From positions 1,394 through 32,327 of the forward strand of contig JAHWKQ010000001.1 in the NCBI GenBank assembly GCA_019347785.1: a stretch of 30,934 nt of DNA. Reading direction: 5' to 3'. Each line of letters starts with the position of its first letter. Position 1 is the stretch's first letter. Made by a program: the position numbers and the translations under genes. Positions 7,849-15,672 of the stretch are shown here, in pieces. The notes beneath the pieces are model-generated. The model did not search any database, was not told where the DNA came from, and was given only the letters and a program-made list of their open reading frames with translations. The DNA comes from Actinomycetota bacterium (lineage in GTDB: Bacteria > Actinomycetota > Nitriliruptoria > Euzebyales > Egibacteraceae).

Positions 7849-8997
7849 ATGCCCGAGCTGACGCTGGAGCGCGTCGACCTGATCCGCGTCGCGATGCGCA
7901 TGCGCGGGCGCTTTCGCACCAGCTTCGGCACCCAGCGGGACCGCGACATCGTGCTGGCCCGCGTGCACTGCGGCGGGGTGCAGGGCTACGGGGAGCTGAC
8001 CGCCGGCGAGGAGCCGCTGTACAGCGAGGAGAGCGTCGAGACCGCGCTGACCTGCCTGCGCGCCCACCTGTTGCCGCGCGTCCTGGGCGCCACCGTCGCG
8101 CACCCCGCCGACCTCGCCGGCCGCTGGGCGGCCGTGCGCGGCAACCGCATGGCCAAGGCGGCCGTGGAGACCGCGGTGTGGGACGCCTGGGCACGGGCCC
8201 GCGGGGCCCCGCTGTCCAAGGCCCTCGGCGGGGGCCCTGGGCGGGTGCCCGCCGGCGTGAGCGTGGGTATCCACGACGACGTCGGCGCGCTGCTGGACGA
8301 GGTCGGGCGCTTCCTGGAGCAGGGCTACGCGCGGATCAAGATCAAGATCGAGCCGGGCTGGGACACCGACGTCGTCGAGGGGGTGCGCGACGCGTTCGGC
8401 GACATCCCCCTCATGGTCGACGCCAACTGCGCCTACACTCTGGCCGACGTCGAGCATCTGCGCCGGCTCGACGCCTACGGTCTGATGATGATCGAGCAGC
8501 CGCTGGCCGATGACGACATCGTCGACCACGCGGCCCTGCAGGCGCGACTGTCCACGCCGGTCTGCCTGGACGAGAGCATCCGCTCGGCGGCGACGGCCCG
8601 GCGCGCGCTGGACATCGGGGCCTGCCGGGTGGTCAACGCGAAGGTCGGTCGCCTGGGCGGGCACGCGGAGGCCCTGGCCCTGCACGAGCTGTGCCGCTCC
8701 CGTGGCGTGGACCTGTGGTGCGGCGGGATGCTCGAGTCCGGGATCGGCCGGCTGCACAACATCGCCCTGGCCAGCCTCCCCGGCTTCACCCTGCCGGGCG
8801 ACACCTCCGCCAGCGAGCGCTACTGGGAGCAGGACATCATCGAGCCGCCGGTGACGCTGGCGGCCGACGGTACCGTCGCCGTGCCCGCCGGGCCCGGCAT
8901 CGGGCACGCGGTGCGTGCCGACCGGCTGCGCGCCGTCACCGTCGCCGAGGAGTGCCACACCCCCGGGCGGGAGCCGTCGGGGAGCAGGGCCGGCTGA
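7849..8997 (+). CDS. Enolase-superfamily N-succinylamino acid racemase / o-succinylbenzoate synthase
   Basis: A 382-residue member of the muconate-lactonising enolase subgroup. The KxK motif is at K164 and K166 (ARIKIKIEPGW), metal ligands are D191 (MVDANCAYT), E216 (IEQPL) and D241 (CLDES), and the second catalytic Lys is K265 (NAKVGRLGG). GGMLESGIGR near 292-301 is typical of NSAR/OSBS enzymes. These can dehydrate SHCHC in menaquinone synthesis (MenC) or racemise N-succinyl amino acids; many do both. No other men gene is in the window, while the flanking GNAT and M20 genes argue for racemisation. It starts with zero spacing after the GNAT stop. The last 20 or so residues are a family-unlike tail. 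Confidence 0.9.
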   Translation: MPELTLERVDLIRVAMRMRGRFRTSFGTQRDRDIVLARVHCGGVQGYGELTAGEEPLYSEESVETALTCLRAHLLPRVLGATVAHPADLAGRWAAVRGNRMAKAAVETAVWDAWARARGAPLSKALGGGPGRVPAGVSVGIHDDVGALLDEVGRFLEQGYARIKIKIEPGWDTDVVEGVRDAFGDIPLMVDANCAYTLADVEHLRRLDAYGLMMIEQPLADDDIVDHAALQARLSTPVCLDESIRSAATARRALDIGACRVVNAKVGRLGGHAEALALHELCRSRGVDLWCGGMLESGIGRLHNIALASLPGFTLPGDTSASERYWEQDIIEPPVTLAADGTVAVPAGPGIGHAVRADRLRAVTVAEECHTPGREPSGSRAG

Positions 8998-8999
8998 CG

Positions 9000-10160
9000 G
9001 TGGCGGACGGGCCCGCCGTCGCACGCCTGGCCGCGCACCTGCGCGAGGCCACCCCGGCGATGCTCGACGACCTGCGCCTGCTCGTCGAGCACGAGAGCCC
9101 CACCGGCGACGCCGGGCGCCTCGACGCGCTGGCCGAGACCACCGCGGCGCGCTGGGCCGAGCTCGGCTCCACGGTGCGCCGCCACCACCGCGAGGGGGTG
9201 GGGACGCACCTTGAGGTGCACTGGCCCGCCGATCCCCGCGACGGGAGCGACGCCCGGCCGGCATTGCTGTTGGGCCACATCGACACGGTCCACGCGGTCG
9301 GCACCCTGGCGCGCAACCCGTTCCGCGTCGAGGCCGGCCGCGCCTACGGACCCGGCTCACAGGACATGAAGGCCGGGATCGTCCTGGCCCTGCATGCGGT
9401 CCGCGCGCTGGGCGAGCTGGGCGTCAGGCCCGCCCGGCCCCTGGTGGTCCTGCTCACCGCCGACGAGGAGGCCGGCAGCCGTGACTCGCGCCCCCTCATC
9501 GAGGACGTCGCGGCCGGCTGCGCCCACGCTCTCGTGCTGGAGGCGGCCGGCCCCGGGGCCAGCCTGAAGACCGCCCGCAAGGGCATCGCCAACTACACGT
9601 TGACCGTCACGGGGCAGGCGGCGCACGCGGGGCAGGACTTCCCCCGCGGGGTCAACGCGAACGTGGCGCTCGCACGGCTCGCCGTGGCGGCCCACGAGCT
9701 GTCGGACCCGCAGTCGGGCACGACCGTCAACGTCGGTGTGGTGGCCGGGGGCACGCGCCCCAACGTCGTCGCGGAGCGTGCCCGCGCCGAGCTGGACGTG
9801 CGCTTCTGGGACGACGCCGAGGCACGGCGCGTCGAGCGCGCCCTGCGCGGCCTGCGGGTCGCCGCCGGGGCGCACCTGGCCGTGGACGGGGCGGTGAACC
9901 GCCCCGCCTTCCGGCGCACCCCGGCCGTGGGGCCGCTGGTGCGGGCCGCCCGCCGCGTGGCCGCGGCCCTGGGTGACGACCTGGACGAGACGTCGGTCGG
10001 CGGCGGCAGCGACGGCAACCTGACCGCGGCGCTCGGCCTGCCCACGCTGGACGGGCTCGGCGCGGTCGGCGCCGGCCTGCACACCGCCGACGAGTACGTC
10101 GAGGTCGCGTCCCTGCCGGATCGGGCGGCCCTGCTCGCCGGCCTGCTCGCCTCGCTGTAG
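9000..10160 (+). CDS. M20 family metallopeptidase, likely N-succinyl amino acid desuccinylase
   Basis: A 386-residue M20 dizinc hydrolase of the carboxypeptidase G2/ArgE type. Visible zinc-site residues are H93 (LGHIDTVH), D122 (GPGSQDMKAG), E156/E157 (ADEEAGS), E181 (VLEAAGP) and a final His in GLHTADEYVE. The dimerisation lid domain covers about 195-300. Family members remove acyl or glutamyl groups from amino acids. Placed third after a GNAT transferase and an NSAR-like racemase, it is the expected L-specific desuccinylase. The GTG at 9000 follows the previous stop by two bases; an open frame upstream is only a shadow of that gene. It converges on the lipid kinase gene with 9 bases between them. 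Confidence 0.88.
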   Translation: MADGPAVARLAAHLREATPAMLDDLRLLVEHESPTGDAGRLDALAETTAARWAELGSTVRRHHREGVGTHLEVHWPADPRDGSDARPALLLGHIDTVHAVGTLARNPFRVEAGRAYGPGSQDMKAGIVLALHAVRALGELGVRPARPLVVLLTADEEAGSRDSRPLIEDVAAGCAHALVLEAAGPGASLKTARKGIANYTLTVTGQAAHAGQDFPRGVNANVALARLAVAAHELSDPQSGTTVNVGVVAGGTRPNVVAERARAELDVRFWDDAEARRVERALRGLRVAAGAHLAVDGAVNRPAFRRTPAVGPLVRAARRVAAALGDDLDETSVGGGSDGNLTAALGLPTLDGLGAVGAGLHTADEYVEVASLPDRAALLAGLLASL

Positions 10161-10169
10161 CCGGCGGGC

Positions 10170-11078
10170 TCAGACCTTCACGCGCAGTGCCCGCCGCCGC
10201 AGCGTGACGGTCGCCGGCGTGCGGCCCAGCAGCCGGCCGTCGGCCTCCACCGCCAGGGGGCGCGCAGGCGCCACCGTGACGCGCGGTGACTGCCACTCCG
10301 TGATCTGCGGGTGCGGCAGGTGCTCGCCGCGCAGCAGCGGCTGGGTCAGGGTGAACACCTGGCTGCGCGGGCCGGTGAAGACGAGCACGTTGAGCCGCCC
10401 GTCGTCGGGCAGCGCCCGCGGCGCGACCTTCATGCCGCCGGAGAAGAACTGACCGTTGGCGGCGACGAGCGCCACGACCGGCAGCGTCGCGGCCGTGTGG
10501 GCGACGCGTACCTCGGCCTCCTGGCGGTCCAGCGTCGAGATGGCCGTCCAGGCCGCGAGCAGGTTGCCCACCCGGCCCGTCCACGCGGGCAGCCTGCGGC
10601 GGTGCCGCACGAGCTCCGCGCCCCACCCGACCTGGGCCACGTTGGCGAACAGCCGGCGGACCGGGCGCCCGTCGGGCGCCGCGCAGGCCACCTCACCGAT
10701 GTCGACGGTCATCGTGTGCGGACCGGTCAGGTGGCGGGCGACGACGTCGGCGCCCCGGTCCAGCCCGAACGTGCGCGCGAAGTCGCAGTCGACGCCGGCG
10801 ACGCCCAGCACCGGCAGGTCGCCAGCGCCGGGCGGCGTGTCGCCGCCGTCGCCCAGCAGCCCGTTGACGACGTCGTGGACGGTGGGGTCGCCGCCCACGG
10901 CGACGACGAGCTCGACGCCGTGATCACGGGCCGCCCGGGCCATTCCCACGGCGTCCCCGGGGCGGCGGGCGAGCGCGACGTCGTAGTCCAGCCCGGCCCC
11001 GCGCAGCGCCCGCTCCAGCGCGGGCAGCGTCGCGCGCCCGTGGCGCGGTCCGACGAGCAGCCGTGCGGCGGCGGTCAC
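10170..11078 (-). CDS. Diacylglycerol/lipid kinase family protein, altered ATP motif
   Basis: A 302-residue DagK/YegS-type protein with the N-terminal nucleotide-binding domain (about 1-125) and a C-terminal beta-sandwich (PLAVEADGRLLG near 275-286). Family members phosphorylate diacylglycerol or related lipids. The signature GGDGTxNEV reads GGDPTVHDV at 62-70: Pro replaces Gly, His replaces Asn and Asp replaces Glu. These positions contact the ATP phosphates, so activity may be lost or changed. The ATG overlaps the helY stop (ATGA), so it is translationally coupled to the helicase gene. Confidence 0.83.
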   Translation of the reverse strand: MTAAARLLVGPRHGRATLPALERALRGAGLDYDVALARRPGDAVGMARAARDHGVELVVAVGGDPTVHDVVNGLLGDGGDTPPGAGDLPVLGVAGVDCDFARTFGLDRGADVVARHLTGPHTMTVDIGEVACAAPDGRPVRRLFANVAQVGWGAELVRHRRRLPAWTGRVGNLLAAWTAISTLDRQEAEVRVAHTAATLPVVALVAANGQFFSGGMKVAPRALPDDGRLNVLVFTGPRSQVFTLTQPLLRGEHLPHPQITEWQSPRVTVAPARPLAVEADGRLLGRTPATVTLRRRALRVKV

Positions 11079-13780
11079 ACGCCGCTGAAGGCGACAACGC
11101 CCCGTACGAGGCGCCGCGCCGCCTGGTGCGCCGCAGGCGAGCGGTGGTCGTCGCGGGTCACGTCGCGCAGCTGGCGCAGCAGGTCGGCGACCTGCTTGGT
11201 GGCGCGGACGAAGTCACCGGCCGTGAGCTCGCTGGCCCCGAGGGCGTCCTGGAGCGGCTGGCCCGAGGCCCAGCGCCAGGTGACGTCGGCGAAGCCGGGG
11301 TCCAGGGGCCGTGTCGGTGACAGCCCGGTGTCCGCCTCCCGCTCGACGACGTCGGCCCACACCGCCTGGGCGGCGTCGACCGCCTCGCGCACCCGCGGCG
11401 TCGGCAGGCGGGGCGGCGCCGGCTCCCGCGTCCGCGTCTCGTGCACGAAGACACTGGCCACCGCTGCGAGGTCGGCCGCGTCGAGCCCGTCGAGGACGCC
11501 GCGGCGCAGCGCCTCGGCCAGGACGAGGTCGGTGTCGGCGTACAGCCCGGCCAGCCGCAGCCCCTCCTCGGTCGGCTGCGGGGCCCGCCGGTCGTCGGTG
11601 AGATAGCCCATGGCGGTGAGCACCTCGACGATGCGGTCGAAGTCGCGCACGAGCGATCCGGTGCGCCGGTGGACGGAGCGCTCCAGGCGCTCGGTGGCCT
11701 CGGCGAGCTCGTCGTGGCGCCGCGCCCACCGGGCGGTCTCCTCCAGCGCGGGGTCGTGGTGCACCGGGTGCTCGCGCACGGCGCGCCGCAGGTGCTGCAG
11801 GCGGGTGGTGGTGGCCGGCTCGGCGGGCGCGTCGGACCCGCCGGCGGGGTCGTCGGGGCGCAGGCGGTGCAGCGCCTCGGCCACGGCCCGGCGGTACCCG
11901 GGCTGGCGCGGGCCGCCCGCGGCGGGCAGCGGTACCCGCCCCACCGACCACGGCGGGCTCGGGAACTCGCGGGGACCGAGCCGGATCAGCCTGCGGTCCT
12001 CGGTGACCGCCTGGGCGAGCGGCGTGCCGGTGCTGCTGCGCGAGCGCCCCACGATCGCCGCCCTGGGCGGGCGCCTGCCGCCCTTGGGCAGCAGCACCAC
12101 GTCCCCCTCGCGCAGGCGGTCGACGCCGTCGAGCACGGCGTCGCGTCGATGTTGACGACGCTCGCGGGCGACGGCCGACTCCAGGCGCGCCAGCTCCGTG
12201 CGCAGCGCCCAGTACTGGGCGAAGTCGCCGTGGTCCGAGCGCAGGTTGGCGGCGTAGCCGTCGAGGCCGCGGCGGTTCTCGGCGATCCGCCGCTGCTGGT
12301 CGACGACGGTCGCATCCGTCTGGAACTGCGCGAACGAGCTGGCCAGCAGCCGCTCCGCCCCGGCACGGCTGTGACGGCGCAGCAGGTTCACGGCCATGTT
12401 GTACGACGGCGCGAAGCTGGAGCGCAGCGGCTCGACGCGCCGGTCGACCAGGGAGGCGACGGTCGGGAAGTCCACGTCGCGCTGATAGAGCACGACGGCG
12501 TGGCCCACCCGGTCCAACCCACGGCGCCCCGCCCTGCCGGTCAGCTGGGTGAACTGCCCGGGGGTCAGCAGCTCGTGGCGCTGGCCGTTCCACTTCTCCA
12601 GCCGCTCGATGACAACCGTGCGGGCCGGCATGTTGATTCCCAGCGCCAGCGTCTCGGTGGCGAAGCAGGCCTTCACCAGGCCGTCGACGAACAGCCGCTC
12701 CACGGTCTCCTTGAACACCGGGACCATGCCCGCGTGGTGGGCGGCGACGCCGCGCTCCAGGGCGGACGCCCACGCCGCGAAGTCCAGCACGTCGAGGTCC
12801 CCGGCGGGCAGCGGGGCGGTCCGCTCCGCGACGACCCCGCGGATGCGCGCACGCTCGGGGGCGGTGGTGAGGGAGACGCCGGCGGCGACGAGCTGGTCCA
12901 CGGCGTCGTCGCAGCCGGCGCGGCTGAACAGGAAGTAGATGGCCGGCAGCCAGTCGCGCCGGGCCAGCTCCTCGACCATCTCGAAGCGGCGCGGCGCGCG
13001 TGGCCGGGGCCCGGGGACCCGTCGCCCGCGGCGGTTGACGCGCGCCGCCGCCCGGCGCTCCAGCATCAGCACCTCCGGGTTGGGCCGACCCCCGCGGGCC
13101 TGGCGCGCCGCCTGGACGTCGCTGCCCTGCCTGCGGCGCCCCGACGGCCCGCCGGCGGCCACGAACGTCGGCAGGACCCTGTCGTTGACCGCGTACGAGT
13201 GCTCCAGCGGGACAGGCCGCCGCTCGGAGATCACCACGTCGCACGACTCCCGGACGCCCCGCAGCCAGCGGCCGAATTCCTCGGCGTTGGACAGGGTGGC
13301 CGACAGGCAGGCGAGGGCCACGCTGGGCGGAAGTTGGACGATCACCTCCTCCCACACCGCGCCGCGTTCCCGGTCGGCCAGGTAGTGCACCTCGTCGAGC
13401 ACGACGGCGTGCAGGCCCACCAGTGCGGGCGAGCCCTCGTAGAGCATGTTGCGCAGCACCTCGGTCGTCATGACCACGACGGGGGCGTCGCCGTTGACGG
13501 CGTTGTCGCCGGTGAGCAGGCCCACGCGCTCCGGGCCGTGGCGCCGGGACAGATCGACGAACTTCTGGTTCGACAGGGCCTTGATGGGCGTCGTGTAGAA
13601 GCACTTGCCCTCGCGGTGCAGCGCCTGCCAGACGGCGTACTCGCCGACGACGGTCTTGCCGGCCCCCGTGGGCGCGGCGACGAGCACCGAGCGGTCGGCG
13701 GCCAGCGCGGCGACGCCCGCCCGCTGGAAGTCGTCGAGGGGAAAGTCGTAGGCGGCGCCGAAGCGCTGCGGCAGGTCCAT
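11075..13780 (-). CDS. helY: Ski2/Mtr4-type DEAD/H RNA helicase HelY
   Basis: A 901-residue superfamily 2 helicase, the length of actinobacterial HelY. Motif I is APTGAGKT (36-43), motif II DEVH (129-132), motif III SAT (160-162) and motif VI QLTGRAGRRG (412-421). AHHAGM near 348-353 and TETLALGINMPAR near 375-387 are typical of Ski2-like enzymes. The C-terminal third holds a DSHCT-like helical domain. It unwinds RNA or RNA-DNA in an ATP-dependent way, probably in RNA turnover. Placement next to tatC is the usual actinobacterial arrangement. TAGGCT lies 6 bases before its ATG, so despite close packing behind tatC it may have its own leaderless transcript. Confidence 0.92.
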   Translation of the reverse strand: MDLPQRFGAAYDFPLDDFQRAGVAALAADRSVLVAAPTGAGKTVVGEYAVWQALHREGKCFYTTPIKALSNQKFVDLSRRHGPERVGLLTGDNAVNGDAPVVVMTTEVLRNMLYEGSPALVGLHAVVLDEVHYLADRERGAVWEEVIVQLPPSVALACLSATLSNAEEFGRWLRGVRESCDVVISERRPVPLEHSYAVNDRVLPTFVAAGGPSGRRRQGSDVQAARQARGGRPNPEVLMLERRAAARVNRRGRRVPGPRPRAPRRFEMVEELARRDWLPAIYFLFSRAGCDDAVDQLVAAGVSLTTAPERARIRGVVAERTAPLPAGDLDVLDFAAWASALERGVAAHHAGMVPVFKETVERLFVDGLVKACFATETLALGINMPARTVVIERLEKWNGQRHELLTPGQFTQLTGRAGRRGLDRVGHAVVLYQRDVDFPTVASLVDRRVEPLRSSFAPSYNMAVNLLRRHSRAGAERLLASSFAQFQTDATVVDQQRRIAENRRGLDGYAANLRSDHGDFAQYWALRTELARLESAVARERRQHRRDAVLDGVDRLREGDVVLLPKGGRRPPRAAIVGRSRSSTGTPLAQAVTEDRRLIRLGPREFPSPPWSVGRVPLPAAGGPRQPGYRRAVAEALHRLRPDDPAGGSDAPAEPATTTRLQHLRRAVREHPVHHDPALEETARWARRHDELAEATERLERSVHRRTGSLVRDFDRIVEVLTAMGYLTDDRRAPQPTEEGLRLAGLYADTDLVLAEALRRGVLDGLDAADLAAVASVFVHETRTREPAPPRLPTPRVREAVDAAQAVWADVVEREADTGLSPTRPLDPGFADVTWRWASGQPLQDALGASELTAGDFVRATKQVADLLRQLRDVTRDDHRSPAAHQAARRLVRGVVAFSGV

Positions 13781-13786
13781 GTGATG

Positions 13787-13792
13787 AGCCTA
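13787..13792 (+). other. Complement of the helY -10 box (see minus-strand reading)
   Basis: The bases agccta on this strand read TAGGCT on the minus strand, 6 bases before the helY ATG at 13780. The signal acts leftward. It lies in the 20-base gap after tatC, so helY probably has a leaderless promoter in addition to read-through. Confidence 0.35.
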
Positions 13793-13800
13793 CGTGCCCG

Positions 13801-14613
13801 TCAGCCGGACGCCGTGCCCGCGCCCCTGCGCTCGATCAGCCGCGCCGACAGGGCCGCCACCTCGTACAGGCCCGCCAGGGGCACCGCCATCAGCGACATC
13901 GTCAACGGGTCCTGCGTGGGGGTGAGGATGGCGGCGGCGGCGAAGACGCCGAGCAGGGCGTGGCGACGGTGGCGCCGCAGGCTCTCGGAGGTGACGACGC
14001 CCATGAGCGAGAGCGTCACGAGGATCAGCGGCAGCTCGAAGGCCACTCCGAAGGCGAGCATGGTGTGCAGGATGAAGGTGAGGTACCGGTTCGCCTCCAT
14101 CAGCGACACGACATTGGGGCCGGCGAAGCTCAGCAGCAGGTGCAGGCCGCGGGGGATGACGACGTAGCTGAACACCGCCCCACCCAGGAACAGCAGCTGG
14201 CTGATGACGACGAACGGCAGCGAGTAGCGGCGCTCGACGTCGTGCAGGCCGGGGGTCACGAAGCGCCACAGCTGGTAGCACACCACGGGCGCGGCGACGA
14301 CGATGGCCACGACGGCCGCGGCCTTCAGGCTGATGAAGAACGCCCCGAGCGGGTCGGTGAACACCAGGGAGCACCGGTCGGGGTCGAACGCCGAGGACCC
14401 GGCGCGCAGAGCCCGGGGCAGCTGGCAGTAGGGCCGGATGAGCAGCGCGAAGACCCACTCGCGAAGCGCGAAGCCCAGCGCGAAGCCCGCGGCGACGGCG
14501 ATGCCGGCCTTGACCAGCCGGGCGCGCAGCTCGGCGAGATGCTCGACGAGCGTCATCTCCCCGACGGCATGGTCCTGCCCCCCGCCGGCGGCGCGCGGGG
14601 CGGTGGCGGTCAC
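13801..14613 (-). CDS. tatC: Twin-arginine translocase subunit TatC
   Basis: A 270-residue polytopic membrane protein with about six helices. It recognises twin-arginine signal peptides and forms the Tat export core with TatA. The diagnostic HLAELRARLVKA is at 25-36 and the conserved acidic residue in the helix reads AFELPLIL. A Cys-containing loop after helix 1 (SSAFDPDRCSLVFTDP) precedes the FTDPLGAFF motif typical of TatC. The start is a GTG at 14613, six bases after the tatA stop, so the two are co-translated. The first 18 residues are a variable extension. Confidence 0.95.
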   Translation of the reverse strand: MTATAPRAAGGGQDHAVGEMTLVEHLAELRARLVKAGIAVAAGFALGFALREWVFALLIRPYCQLPRALRAGSSAFDPDRCSLVFTDPLGAFFISLKAAAVVAIVVAAPVVCYQLWRFVTPGLHDVERRYSLPFVVISQLLFLGGAVFSYVVIPRGLHLLLSFAGPNVVSLMEANRYLTFILHTMLAFGVAFELPLILVTLSLMGVVTSESLRRHRRHALLGVFAAAAILTPTQDPLTMSLMAVPLAGLYEVAALSARLIERRGAGTASG

Positions 14614-14619
14614 GAGGCG

Positions 14620-14838
14620 CTACCCGCGCTCCCGCTGCTCGCCGGCCTCGGCCGGTGCGGGCGCCTCGGTCGAGGGGTCCGCCTCGTCCTCGTCCGACCT
14701 GCTGTCCTCGACCCCGTGCTTGAAGTTCTTGATGCTCTTGCCGACCGCGCTGCCCAACTCCGGCAACTTCTTCCCGCCGAAGAGCAGCAGGGCGATGGCA
14801 AGGACCCAGATCAGCTCTCCACCGCCGATGTTCGGCAT
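14620..14838 (-). CDS. tatA: Twin-arginine translocase subunit TatA/E
   Basis: A 72-residue protein with the TatA plan: an N-terminal membrane helix (about 7-21), the hinge FGGKKLPELG, an amphipathic helix (to about 43) and a charged, disordered tail. TatA oligomers form the Tat conduit. The ATG at 14838 is preceded by a purine-rich AGGGGG. It is followed six bases later by tatC. Confidence 0.95.
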   Translation of the reverse strand: MPNIGGGELIWVLAIALLLFGGKKLPELGSAVGKSIKNFKHGVEDSRSDEDEADPSTEAPAPAEAGEQRERG

Positions 14839-14857
14839 TGTCGACCCCCTGTCGTGT

Positions 14858-14881
14858 CGGCGGCGGGTATTCCCGCCGCCG
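14858..14881 (-). terminator. 10-bp-stem hairpin before tatA
   Basis: CGGCGGCGGG and CCCGCCGCCG pair perfectly around the loop TATT. It lies between the small membrane gene and tatA. It could end the pafBC transcript or form the leader of tatAC, because TAGACT at 14900-14895 is a plausible -10 just upstream. No U-tract follows. Confidence 0.4.
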
Positions 14882-14894
14882 GGTGACTACGCCG

Positions 14895-14900
14895 AGTCTA
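14895..14900 (-). promoter_or_regulatory. Possible -10 box for tatAC
   Basis: TAGACT on the minus strand, identical to the box before the DUF1802 gene, overlaps the TAG stop of the preceding gene. Transcription would begin near 14888 and pass through the hairpin before tatA. No clear -35 is seen. Confidence 0.3.
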
Positions 14901-15164
14901 TCCCGGCGCCGGCCCGCCCGGAGGGGCCGTGCCGCGCCGGCCCGGTGGCGCGCTCTGCCAGCGCCGACGCAGCGCGTCGGCCTCCAGCGACGCCACGGCC
15001 AGCTCGGCGCGCAGCTCGTCGACCGCCCCCCGGGAGCGCTCGCCCGCGGCACCCGCGGCCGCGAGCAGATCGGACACGGTGGCACGCAGCCGGAGCGCCG
15101 CGACCGCGGCCGCGCCGAGGGCCGCGACGGCGGCCGTCACGGTCAGCAGGATGATCCCCGACAC
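14898..15164 (-). CDS. Small membrane-anchored coiled-coil protein, unknown function
   Basis: An 88-residue protein with one N-terminal membrane helix (about 3-25) and then a soluble, Ala/Glu/Arg-rich helix with heptad character (about 30-68), ending in a Pro-rich tail. I do not recognise a family. The GTG at 15164 is supported by GGGAGG about nine bases upstream. It sits between the zinc-ribbon gene and tatA on the same strand. A cell-envelope or scaffold role is possible but not shown. Confidence 0.6.
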   Translation of the reverse strand: MSGIILLTVTAAVAALGAAAVAALRLRATVSDLLAAAGAAGERSRGAVDELRAELAVASLEADALRRRWQSAPPGRRGTAPPGGPAPG

Positions 15165-15226
15165 GGCGTCGCCTCCCGGTCCCCGCGGCCTCTCCCGGCG
15201 CGGCGGCGAGCCCGCATGCTACGCGG

Positions 15227-15583
15227 TCAGCCGCCGCCCTGGTCACGGCCCGGGTCGGTCAGCCGCTGGAACCAGTCGTCGAGCGAGATCAGCTCGTGGA
15301 AGTCCAGCAGGTCGTCGGGGGTGAGCGCCGGCGCCTGGCGCACCGAGTCCGCCACCCGCTCCGGCGCGCGGGGCCGGGTCTCCGGGCGGGCTTGGACGCC
15401 CCCGGAGACGAGCAGGCGGATCACCCGGTCGTCGGCCGGCTTGCGCACATGCGCACGGCAGTGTGGACACTCGAAGGAGTAGGCGGACCCGTCGGAGTTC
15501 CCACGGTCGACGTACAGGTCGATGTCGGCGGGCCCGAGGCTGACCTCCCCGCACGTGGGACATGTTGCCTTGATGGTGACCAT
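15227..15583 (-). CDS. Zinc-ribbon protein, unknown function
   Basis: A 118-residue protein with an N-terminal zinc ribbon formed by C8, C11, C39 and C42 (CPTCGEV and CPHCRAH). The conserved-looking C-terminal segment LTPDDLLDFHELISLDDWF is found in actinobacterial hypothetical proteins. The ATG at 15583 is chosen over an upstream in-frame start because GGAGG lies 8-9 bases before it and the protein becomes family-like there. It follows pafC on the same strand. Confidence 0.78.
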   Translation of the reverse strand: MVTIKATCPTCGEVSLGPADIDLYVDRGNSDGSAYSFECPHCRAHVRKPADDRVIRLLVSGGVQARPETRPRAPERVADSVRQAPALTPDDLLDFHELISLDDWFQRLTDPGRDQGGG

Positions 15584-15672
15584 GTGCCGTGGCCTCCAGC
15601 GGGTCGTGACCTCCGGGGCGCACCCCTGCGGCCGTCCACCCGCTATCGGCAGCTCGCGCGGGGTGCTTGAGA

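Noticed and set aside
7018..9360. A 780-residue leftward reading frame opposite the amino-acid operon
   Set aside because: No domain motifs and skewed composition; the rightward frames carry intact catalytic residues in three families.
11441..14167. A 908-residue rightward reading frame opposite helY and tatC
   Set aside because: Low-complexity Arg/Gly/Val-rich antisense frame produced by high GC; the leftward frame has complete helicase motifs.
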